A model generated the notes under the pieces. The model did no database searches, was not told the origin of the DNA, and was given only the letters and a program-made list of their open reading frames with translations. A stretch of 64,000 nt of DNA from Apostichopus japonicus (taxonomy: Eukaryota > Echinodermata > Holothuroidea > Aspidochirotida > Stichopodidae): contig NC_092568.1 in the NCBI RefSeq assembly GCF_037975245.1, positions 27,648,501 to 27,712,500 of the forward strand. The letters are read 5' to 3'. The position numbers were made by a program, and so were the translations under genes. Positions 25,401 to 36,816 of this stretch are shown one piece after another. Within the stretch, counting starts at the first letter, position 1. Every line of letters begins with the position of its first letter.

Positions 25401-28400
25401 ACTGTGCGAGCTGATGATCGAGACTCTCTTTTGCATCGGTGGTTCGAACCCCGGGTGATGACGTCTTTTGCCGATCTTTTACAGCGAGTGCCTACACGGG
25501 GAGCTGTAAGTATTAGTTAATCCACCTAATATCTCAGTCCATACAGTGGCGCGACGGCTTGGCGCACTGTGCGAGCTGATGATCGAGACTCTCTTTTGCA
25601 TCGGTGGTTCGAACCCCGGGTGATGACGTCTTTTGCCGATCTTTTACAGCGAGTGCCTACACGGGGAGCTGTAAGTATTAGTTAATCCACCTAATATCTC
25701 AGTCCATACAGTGGCGCGACGGCTTGGCGCACTGTGCGAGCTGATGATCGAGACTCTCTTTTGCATCGGTGGTTCGAACCCCGGGTGATGACGTCTTTTG
25801 CCGATCTTTTACAGCGAGTGCCTACACGGGGAGCTGTAAGTATTAGTTAATCCACCTAATATCTCAGTCCATACAGTGGCGCGACGGCTTGGCGCACTGT
25901 GCGAGCTGATGATCGAGACTCTCTTTTGCATCGGTGGTTCGAACCCCGGGTGATGACGTCTTTTGCCGATCTTTTACAGCGAGTGCCTACACGGGGAGCT
26001 GTAAGTATTAGTTAATCCACCTAATATCTCAGTCCATACAGTGGCGCGACGGCTTGGCGCACTGTGCGAGCTGATGATCGAGACTCTCTTTTGCATCGGT
26101 GGTTCGAACCCCGGGTGATGACGTCTTTTGCCGATCTTTTACAGCGAGTGCCTACACGGGGAGCTGTAAGTATTAGTTAATCCACCTAATATCTCAGTCC
26201 ATACAGTGGCGCGACGGCTTGGCGCACTGTGCGAGCTGATGATCGAGACTCTCTTTTGCATCGGTGGTTCGAACCCCGGGTGATGACGTCTTTTGCCGAT
26301 CTTTTACAGCGAGTGCCTACACGGGGAGCTGTAAGTATTAGTTAATCCACCTAATATCTCAGTCCATACAGTGGCGCGACGGCTTGGCGCACTGTGCGAG
26401 CTGATGATCGAGACTCTCTTTTGCATCGGTGGTTCGAACCCCGGGTGATGACGTCTTTTGCCGATCTTTTACAGCGAGTGCCTACACGGGGAGCTGTAAG
26501 TATTAGTTAATCCACCTAATATCTCAGTCCATACAGTGGCGCGACGGCTTGGCGCACTGTGCGAGCTGATGATCGAGACTCTCTTTTGCATCGGTGGTTC
26601 GAACCCCGGGTGATGACGTCTTTTGCCGATCTTTTACAGCGAGTGCCTACACGGGGAGCTGTAAGTATTAGTTAATCCACCTAATATCTCAGTCCATACA
26701 GTGGCGCGACGGCTTGGCGCACTGTGCGAGCTGATGATCGAGACTCTCTTTTGCATCGGTGGTTCGAACCCCGGGTGATGACGTCTTTTGCCGATCTTTT
26801 ACAGCGAGTGCCTACACGGGGAGCTGTAAGTATTAGTTAATCCACCTAATATCTCAGTCCATACAGTGGCGCGACGGCTTGGCGCACTGTGCGAGCTGAT
26901 GATCGAGACTCTCTTTTGCATCGGTGGTTCGAACCCCGGGTGATGACGTCTTTTGCCGATCTTTTACAGCGAGTGCCTACACGGGGAGCTGTAAGTATTA
27001 GTTAATCCACCTAATATCTCAGTCCATACAGTGGCGCGACGGCTTGGCGCACTGTGCGAGCTGATGATCGAGACTCTCTTTTGCATCGGTGGTTCGAACC
27101 CCGGGTGATGACGTCTTTTGCCGATCTTTTACAGCGAGTGCCTACACGGGGAGCTGTAAGTATTAGTTAATCCACCTAATATCTCAGTCCATACAGTGGC
27201 GCGACGGCTTGGCGCACTGTGCGAGCTGATGATCGAGACTCTCTTTTGCATCGGTGGTTCGAACCCCGGGTGATGACGTCTTTTGCCGATCTTTTACAGC
27301 GAGTGCCTACACGGGGAGCTGTAAGTATTAGTTAATCCACCTAATATCTCAGTCCATACAGTGGCGCGACGGCTTGGCGCACTGTGCGAGCTGATGATCG
27401 AGACTCTCTTTTGCATCGGTGGTTCGAACCCCGGGTGATGACGTCTTTTGCCGATCTTTTACAGCGAGTGCCTACACGGGGAGCTGTAAGTATTAGTTAA
27501 TCCACCTAATATCTCAGTCCATACAGTGGCGCGACGGCTTGGCGCACTGTGCGAGCTGATGATCGAGACTCTCTTTTGCATCGGTGGTTCGAACCCCGGG
27601 TGATGACGTCTTTTGCCGATCTTTTACAGCGAGTGCCTACACGGGGAGCTGTAAGTATTAGTTAATCCACCTAATATCTCAGTCCATACAGTGGCGCGAC
27701 GGCTTGGCGCACTGTGCGAGCTGATGATCGAGACTCTCTTTTGCATCGGTGGTTCGAACCCCGGGTGATGACGTCTTTTGCCGATCTTTTACAGCGAGTG
27801 CCTACACGGGGAGCTGTAAGTATTAGTTAATCCACCTAATATCTCAGTCCATACAGTGGCGCGACGGCTTGGCGCACTGTGCGAGCTGATGATCGAGACT
27901 CTCTTTTGCATCGGTGGTTCGAACCCCGGGTGATGACGTCTTTTGCCGATCTTTTACAGCGAGTGCCTACACGGGGAGCTGTAAGTATTAGTTAATCCAC
28001 CTAATATCTCAGTCCATACAGTGGCGCGACGGCTTGGCGCACTGTGCGAGCTGATGATCGAGACTCTCTTTTGCATCGGTGGTTCGAACCCCGGGTGATG
28101 ACGTCTTTTGCCGATCTTTTACAGCGAGTGCCTACACGGGGAGCTGTAAGTATTAGTTAATCCACCTAATATCTCAGTCCATACAGTGGCGCGACGGCTT
28201 GGCGCACTGTGCGAGCTGATGATCGAGACTCTCTTTTGCATCGGTGGTTCGAACCCCGGGTGATGACGTCTTTTGCCGATCTTTTACAGCGAGTGCCTAC
28301 ACGGGGAGCTGTAAGTATTAGTTAATCCACCTAATATCTCAGTCCATACAGTGGCGCGACGGCTTGGCGCACTGTGCGAGCTGATGATCGAGACTCTCTT

Positions 28401-31400
28401 TTGCATCGGTGGTTCGAACCCCGGGTGATGACGTCTTTTGCCGATCTTTTACAGCGAGTGCCTACACGGGGAGCTGTAAGTATTAGTTAATCCACCTAAT
28501 ATCTCAGTCCATACAGTGGCGCGACGGCTTGGCGCACTGTGCGAGCTGATGATCGAGACTCTCTTTTGCATCGGTGGTTCGAACCCCGGGTGATGACGTC
28601 TTTTGCCGATCTTTTACAGCGAGTGCCTACACGGGGAGCTGTAAGTATTAGTTAATCCACCTAATATCTCAGTCCATACAGTGGCGCGACGGCTTGGCGC
28701 ACTGTGCGAGCTGATGATCGAGACTCTCTTTTGCATCGGTGGTTCGAACCCCGGGTGATGACGTCTTTTGCCGATCTTTTACAGCGAGTGCCTACACGGG
28801 GAGCTGTAAGTATTAGTTAATCCACCTAATATCTCAGTCCATACAGTGGCGCGACGGCTTGGCGCACTGTGCGAGCTGATGATCGAGACTCTCTTTTGCA
28901 TCGGTGGTTCGAACCCCGGGTGATGACGTCTTTTGCCGATCTTTTACAGCGAGTGCCTACACGGGGAGCTGTAAGTATTAGTTAATCCACCTAATATCTC
29001 AGTCCATACAGTGGCGCGACGGCTTGGCGCACTGTGCGAGCTGATGATCGAGACTCTCTTTTGCATCGGTGGTTCGAACCCCGGGTGATGACGTCTTTTG
29101 CCGATCTTTTACAGCGAGTGCCTACACGGGGAGCTGTAAGTATTAGTTAATCCACCTAATATCTCAGTCCATACAGTGGCGCGACGGCTTGGCGCACTGT
29201 GCGAGCTGATGATCGAGACTCTCTTTTGCATCGGTGGTTCGAACCCCGGGTGATGACGTCTTTTGCCGATCTTTTACAGCGAGTGCCTACACGGGGAGCT
29301 GTAAGTATTAGTTAATCCACCTAATATCTCAGTCCATACAGTGGCGCGACGGCTTGGCGCACTGTGCGAGCTGATGATCGAGACTCTCTTTTGCATCGGT
29401 GGTTCGAACCCCGGGTGATGACGTCTTTTGCCGATCTTTTACAGCGAGTGCCTACACGGGGAGCTGTAAGTATTAGTTAATCCACCTAATATCTCAGTCC
29501 ATACAGTGGCGCGACGGCTTGGCGCACTGTGCGAGCTGATGATCGAGACTCTCTTTTGCATCGGTGGTTCGAACCCCGGGTGATGACGTCTTTTGCCGAT
29601 CTTTTACAGCGAGTGCCTACACGGGGAGCTGTAAGTATTAGTTAATCCACCTAATATCTCAGTCCATACAGTGGCGCGACGGCTTGGCGCACTGTGCGAG
29701 CTGATGATCGAGACTCTCTTTTGCATCGGTGGTTCGAACCCCGGGTGATGACGTCTTTTGCCGATCTTTTACAGCGAGTGCCTACACGGGGAGCTGTAAG
29801 TATTAGTTAATCCACCTAATATCTCAGTCCATACAGTGGCGCGACGGCTTGGCGCACTGTGCGAGCTGATGATCGAGACTCTCTTTTGCATCGGTGGTTC
29901 GAACCCCGGGTGATGACGTCTTTTGCCGATCTTTTACAGCGAGTGCCTACACGGGGAGCTGTAAGTATTAGTTAATCCACCTAATATCTCAGTCCATACA
30001 GTGGCGCGACGGCTTGGCGCACTGTGCGAGCTGATGATCGAGACTCTCTTTTGCATCGGTGGTTCGAACCCCGGGTGATGACGTCTTTTGCCGATCTTTT
30101 ACAGCGAGTGCCTACACGGGGAGCTGTAAGTATTAGTTAATCCACCTAATATCTCAGTCCATACAGTGGCGCGACGGCTTGGCGCACTGTGCGAGCTGAT
30201 GATCGAGACTCTCTTTTGCATCGGTGGTTCGAACCCCGGGTGATGACGTCTTTTGCCGATCTTTTACAGCGAGTGCCTACACGGGGAGCTGTAAGTATTA
30301 GTTAATCCACCTAATATCTCAGTCCATACAGTGGCGCGACGGCTTGGCGCACTGTGCGAGCTGATGATCGAGACTCTCTTTTGCATCGGTGGTTCGAACC
30401 CCGGGTGATGACGTCTTTTGCCGATCTTTTACAGCGAGTGCCTACACGGGGAGCTGTAAGTATTAGTTAATCCACCTAATATCTCAGTCCATACAGTGGC
30501 GCGACGGCTTGGCGCACTGTGCGAGCTGATGATCGAGACTCTCTTTTGCATCGGTGGTTCGAACCCCGGGTGATGACGTCTTTTGCCGATCTTTTACAGC
30601 GAGTGCCTACACGGGGAGCTGTAAGTATTAGTTAATCCACCTAATATCTCAGTCCATACAGTGGCGCGACGGCTTGGCGCACTGTGCGAGCTGATGATCG
30701 AGACTCTCTTTTGCATCGGTGGTTCGAACCCCGGGTGATGACGTCTTTTGCCGATCTTTTACAGCGAGTGCCTACACGGGGAGCTGTAAGTATTAGTTAA
30801 TCCACCTAATATCTCAGTCCATACAGTGGCGCGACGGCTTGGCGCACTGTGCGAGCTGATGATCGAGACTCTCTTTTGCATCGGTGGTTCGAACCCCGGG
30901 TGATGACGTCTTTTGCCGATCTTTTACAGCGAGTGCCTACACGGGGAGCTGTAAGTATTAGTTAATCCACCTAATATCTCAGTCCATACAGTGGCGCGAC
31001 GGCTTGGCGCACTGTGCGAGCTGATGATCGAGACTCTCTTTTGCATCGGTGGTTCGAACCCCGGGTGATGACGTCTTTTGCCGATCTTTTACAGCGAGTG
31101 CCTACACGGGGAGCTGTAAGTATTAGTTAATCCACCTAATATCTCAGTCCATACAGTGGCGCGACGGCTTGGCGCACTGTGCGAGCTGATGATCGAGACT
31201 CTCTTTTGCATCGGTGGTTCGAACCCCGGGTGATGACGTCTTTTGCCGATCTTTTACAGCGAGTGCCTACACGGGGAGCTGTAAGTATTAGTTAATCCAC
31301 CTAATATCTCAGTCCATACAGTGGCGCGACGGCTTGGCGCACTGTGCGAGCTGATGATCGAGACTCTCTTTTGCATCGGTGGTTCGAACCCCGGGTGATG

Positions 31401-34400
31401 ACGTCTTTTGCCGATCTTTTACAGCGAGTGCCTACACGGGGAGCTGTAAGTATTAGTTAATCCACCTAATATCTCAGTCCATACAGTGGCGCGACGGCTT
31501 GGCGCACTGTGCGAGCTGATGATCGAGACTCTCTTTTGCATCGGTGGTTCGAACCCCGGGTGATGACGTCTTTTGCCGATCTTTTACAGCGAGTGCCTAC
31601 ACGGGGAGCTGTAAGTATTAGTTAATCCACCTAATATCTCAGTCCATACAGTGGCGCGATGGCTTGGCGCACTGTGCGAGCTGATGATCGAGACTCTCTT
31701 TTGCATCGGTGGTTCGAACCCCGGGTGATGACGTCTTTTGCCGATCTTTTACAGCGAGTGCCTACACGGGGAGCTGTAAGTATTAGTTAATCCACCTAAT
31801 ATCTCAGTCCATACAGTGGCGCGATGGCTTGGCGCACTGTGCGAGCTGATGATCGAGACTCTCTTTTGCATCGGTGGTTCGAACCCCGGGTGATGACGTC
31901 TTTTGCCGATCTTTTACAGCGAGTGCCTACACGGGGAGCTGTAAGTATTAGTTAATCCACCTAATATCTCAGTCCATACAGTGGCGCGATGGCTTGGCGC
32001 ACTGTGCGAGCTGATGATCGAGACTCTCTTTTGCATCGGTGGTTCGAACCCCGGGTGATGACGTCTTTTGCCGATCTTTTACAGCGAGTGCCTACACGGG
32101 GAGCTGTAAGTATTAGTTAATCCACCTAATATCTCAGTCCATACAGTGGCGCGATGGCTTGGCGCACTGTGCGAGCTGATGATCGAGACTCTCTTTTGCA
32201 TCGGTGGTTCGAACCCCGGGTGATGACGTCTTTTGCCGATCTTTTACAGCGAGTGCCTACACGGGGAGCTGTAAGTATTAGTTAATCCACCTAATATCTC
32301 AGTCCATACAGTGGCGCGATGGCTTGGCGCACTGTGCGAGCTGATGATCGAGACTCTCTTTTGCATCGGTGGTTCGAACCCCGGGTGATGACGTCTTTTG
32401 CCGATCTTTTACAGCGAGTGCCTACACGGGGAGCTGTAAGTATTAGTTAATCCACCTAATATCTCAGTCCATACAGTGGCGCGATGGCTTGGCGCACTGT
32501 GCGAGCTGATGATCGAGACTCTCTTTTGCATCGGTGGTTCGAACCCCGGGTGATGACGTCTTTTGCCGATCTTTTACAGCGAGTGCCTACACGGGGAGCT
32601 GTAAGTATTAGTTAATCCACCTAATATCTCAGTCCATACAGTGGCGCGATGGCTTGGCGCACTGTGCGAGCTGATGATCGAGACTCTCTTTTGCATCGGT
32701 GGTTCGAACCCCGGGTGATGACGTCTTTTGCCGATCTTTTACAGCGAGTGCCTACACGGGGAGCTGTAAGTATTAGTTAATCCACCTAATATCTCAGTCC
32801 ATACAGTGGCGCGATGGCTTGGCGCACTGTGCGAGCTGATGATCGAGACTCTCTTTTGCATCGGTGGTTCGAACCCCGGGTGATGACGTCTTTTGCCGAT
32901 CTTTTACAGCGAGTGCCTACACGGGGAGCTGTAAGTATTAGTTAATCCACCTAATATCTCAGTCCATACAGTGGCGCGATGGCTTGGCGCACTGTGCGAG
33001 CTGATGATCGAGACTCTCTTTTGCATCGGTGGTTCGAACCCCGGGTGATGACGTCTTTTGCCGATCTTTTACAGCGAGTGCCTACACGGGGAGCTGTAAG
33101 TATTAGTTAATCCACCTAATATCTCAGTCCATACAGTGGCGCGATGGCTTGGCGCACTGTGCGAGCTGATGATCGAGACTCTCTTTTGCATCGGTGGTTC
33201 GAACCCCGGGTGATGACGTCTTTTGCCGATCTTTTACAGCGAGTGCCTACACGGGGAGCTGTAAGTATTAGTTAATCCACCTAATATCTCAGTCCATACA
33301 GTGGCGCGATGGCTTGGCGCACTGTGCGAGCTGATGATCGAGACTCTCTTTTGCATCGGTGGTTCGAACCCCGGGTGATGACGTCTTTTGCCGATCTTTT
33401 ACAGCGAGTGCCTACACGGGGAGCTGTAAGTATTAGTTAATCCACCTAATATCTCAGTCCATACAGTGGCGCGATGGCTTGGCGCACTGTGCGAGCTGAT
33501 GATCGAGACTCTCTTTTGCATCGGTGGTTCGAACCCCGGGTGATGACGTCTTTTGCCGATCTTTTACAGCGAGTGCCTACACGGGGAGCTGTAAGTATTA
33601 GTTAATCCACCTAATATCTCAGTCCATACAGTGGCGCGATGGCTTGGCGCACTGTGCGAGCTGATGATCGAGACTCTCTTTTGCATCGGTGGTTCGAACC
33701 CCGGGTGATGACGTCTTTTGCCGATCTTTTACAGCGAGTGCCTACACGGGGAGCTGTAAGTATTAGTTAATCCACCTAATATCTCAGTCCATACAGTGGC
33801 GCGATGGCTTGGCGCACTGTGCGAGCTGATGATCGAGACTCTCTTTTGCATCGGTGGTTCGAACCCCGGGTGATGACGTCTTTTGCCGATCTTTTACAGC
33901 GAGTGCCTACACGGGGAGCTGTAAGTATTAGTTAATCCACCTAATATCTCAGTCCATACAGTGGCGCGATGGCTTGGCGCACTGTGCGAGCTGATGATCG
34001 AGACTCTCTTTTGCATCGGTGGTTCGAACCCCGGGTGATGACGTCTTTTGCCGATCTTTTACAGCGAGTGCCTACACGGGGAGCTGTAAGTATTAGTTAA
34101 TCCACCTAATATCTCAGTCCATACAGTGGCGCGATGGCTTGGCGCACTGTGCGAGCTGATGATCGAGACTCTCTTTTGCATCGGTGGTTCGAACCCCGGG
34201 TGATGACGTCTTTTGCCGATCTTTTACAGCGAGTGCCTACACGGGGAGCTGTAAGTATTAGTTAATCCACCTAATATCTCAGTCCATACAGTGGCGCGAT
34301 GGCTTGGCGCACTGTGCGAGCTGATGATCGAGACTCTCTTTTGCATCGGTGGTTCGAACCCCGGGTGATGACGTCTTTTGCCGATCTTTTACAGCGAGTG

Positions 34401-34837
34401 CCTACACGGGGAGCTGTAAGTATTAGTTAATCCACCTAATATCTCAGTCCATACAGTGGCGCGATGGCTTGGCGCACTGTGCGAGCTGATGATCGAGACT
34501 CTCTTTTGCATCGGTGGTTCGAACCCCGGGTGATGACGTCTTTTGCCGATCTTTTACAGCGAGTGCCTACACGGGGAGCTGTAAGTATTAGTTAATCCAC
34601 CTAATATCTCAGTCCATACAGTGGCGCGATGGCTTGGCGCACTGTGCGAGCTGATGATCGAGACTCTCTTTTGCATCGGTGGTTCGAACCCCGGGTGATG
34701 ACGTCTTTTGCCGATCTTTTACAGCGAGTGCCTACACGGGGAGCTGTAAGTATTAGTTAATCCACCTAATATCTCAGTCCATACAGTGGCGCGATGGCTT
34801 GGCGCACTGTGCGAGCTGATGATCGAGACTCTCTTTT

Positions 34838-35332
34838 GCAACGGTGGTTCGAACCCCGGGTGATGACGTCTTTTGCCGATCTTTTACAGCGAGTGCCTAC
34901 ACGGGGAGCTGTAAGTATTAGTTAATCCACCTAATATCTCAGTCCATACAGTGGCGCGATGGCTTGGCGCACTGTGCGAGCTGATGATCGAGACTCTCTT
35001 TTGCATCGGTGGTTCGAACCCCGGGTGATGACGTCTTTTGCCGATCTTTTACAGCGAGTGCCTACACGGGGAGCTGTAAGTATTAGTTAATCCACCTAAT
35101 ATCTCAGTCCATACAGTGGCGCGATGGCTTGGCGCACTGTGCGAGCTGATGATCGAGACTCTCTTTTGCATCGGTGGTTCGAACCCCGGGTGATGACGTC
35201 TTTTGCCGATCTTTTACAGCGAGTGCCAACACGGGGAGCTGTAAGTATTAGTTAATCCACCTAATATCTCAGTCCATACAGTGGCGCGATGGCTTGGCGC
35301 ACTGTGCGAGCTGATGATCGAGACTCTCTTTT
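34838..35332 (+). repeat. Copies 212-214: T4A and T61A singletons
   Basis: Copy 212 has A at 34841 (GCAACGG for GCATCGG). Copy 214 has A at 35228 (GCCAAC for GCCTAC). Copy 213 between them looks standard. These open a zone of unusually frequent variants that runs to about 36.8 kb. Confidence 0.88.
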
Positions 35333-35662
35333 GCATCGGTGGTTCGAACCCCGGGTGATGACGTCTTTTGCCGATCTTTTACAGCGAGTGCCTACACGGG
35401 GAGCTGTAAGTATTAGTTAATCCACCTAATATCTCAGTCCATACAGTGGCGCGATGGCTTGGCGCACTGTGCGAGCTGATGATCGAGACTCTCTTTTGCA
35501 TCGGTGGTTCGAACCCCGGGTGATGACGTCTTTTGCCGATCTTTTACAGCGAGTGCCTACACGGGGAGCTGTAAGTATTAGTTAATCCACCTAATATCTC
35601 AGTCCATACAGTGGCGCGATGGCTTGGCGCACTGTGCGAGCTGATGATCGAGACTCTCTTTT

Positions 35663-35826
35663 GCATCGGTGGTTCGAACCCCGGGTGATGACGTCTTTTG
35701 CCGATCTTTTACAGCGAGTGCCTACACGGGAGCTGTAAGTATTAGTTAATCCACCTAATATCTCAGTCCATACAGTGGCGCGATGGCTTGGCGCACTGTG
35801 CGAGCTGATGATCGAGACTCTCTTTT
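35663..35826 (+). repeat. Copy 217: one-base deletion (164 bp)
   Basis: One G is missing from the GGGG at monomer 66-69 (only GGG at 35728-35730). It is the only copy shorter than 165 bp. The frameshift opens a longer reading frame on the minus strand (35591-35830), judged spurious. Confidence 0.9.
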
Positions 35827-35991
35827 GCATCGGTGGTTCGAACCCCGGGTGATGACGTCTTTTGCCGATCTTTTACAGCGAGTGCCTACACGGGGAGCTG
35901 TAAGTATTAGTTAATCCACCTAATATCTCAGTCCATACAGTGGCGCGATGGCTTGGCGCACTGTGCGAGCTGATGATCGAGACTCTCTTTT

Positions 35992-36816
35992 GCATCGGTG
36001 GTTCGAACCCCGGGTGATGACGTCTTTTGCCGATCTTTTACAGCGGGTGCCTACACGGGGAGCTGTAAGTATTAGTTAATCCACCTAATATCTCAGTCCA
36101 TACAGTGGCGCGATGGCTTGGCGCACTGTGCGAGCTGATGATCGAGACTCTCTTTTGCATCGGTGGTTCGAACCCCGGGTGATGACGTCTTTTGCCGATC
36201 TTTTACAGCGGGTGCCTACACGGGGAGCTGTAAGTATTAGTTAATCCACCTAATATCTCAGTCCATACAGTGGCGCGATGGCTTGGCGCACTGTGCGAGC
36301 TGATGATCGAGACTCTCTTTTGCATCGGTGGTTCGAACCCCGGGTGATGACGTCTTTTGCCGATCTTTTACAGCGAGTGCCTACACGGGGAGCTGTAAGT
36401 ATTAGTTAATCCACCTAATATCTCAGTCCATACAGTGGCGCGATGGCTTGGCGCACTGTGCGAGCTGATGATCGAGACTCTCTTTTGCATCGGTGGTTCG
36501 AACCCCGGGTGATGACGTCTTTTGCCGATCTTTTACAGCGGGTGCCTACACGGGGAGCTGTAAGTATTAGTTAATCCACCTAATATCTCAGTCCATACAG
36601 TGGCGCGATGGCTTGGCGCACTGTGCGAGCTGATGATCGAGACTCTCTTTTGCATCGGTGGTTCGAACCCCGGGTGATGACGTCTTTTGCCGATCTTTTA
36701 CAGCGGGTGCCTACACGGGGAGCTGTAAGTATTAGTTAATCCACCTAATATCTCAGTCCATACAGTGGCGCGATGGCTTGGCGCACTGTGCGAGCTGATG
36801 ATCGAGACTCTCTTTT
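35992..36816 (+). repeat. Copies 219-223: A55G in a two-of-three pattern
   Basis: A55G is seen at 36046, 36211, 36541 and 36706; copy 221 between them (36376) and copy 224 after them (36871) have A. The order G,G,A,G,G,A is two successive 495-bp trimers and is best explained by duplication of a three-copy block. Confidence 0.88.

Larger units (their letters stand above)
1..31537 (+). repeat. Subfamily A: copies 1-191 with C at position 123
   Basis: All 191 copies read GCGCGACGG across positions 117-125. Only nine copies show any other change that I could see: copy 34 (inserted A), 35 (C161T), 42 (inserted G), 73 (20-bp duplication), 109 (A134T), 134 (G6A), and 135-136 (C161T, shared by neighbours). 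The other copies look identical. Such low divergence implies very recent amplification or ongoing homogenisation. The last C123 is at 31495 and the first T123 at 31660. Confidence 0.9.

Noticed and set aside
35591-35830. Minus-strand open frame of 79 codons
   Set aside because: It is produced by the single G deletion in copy 217 and has the same spurious composition as the CA-insertion frames.
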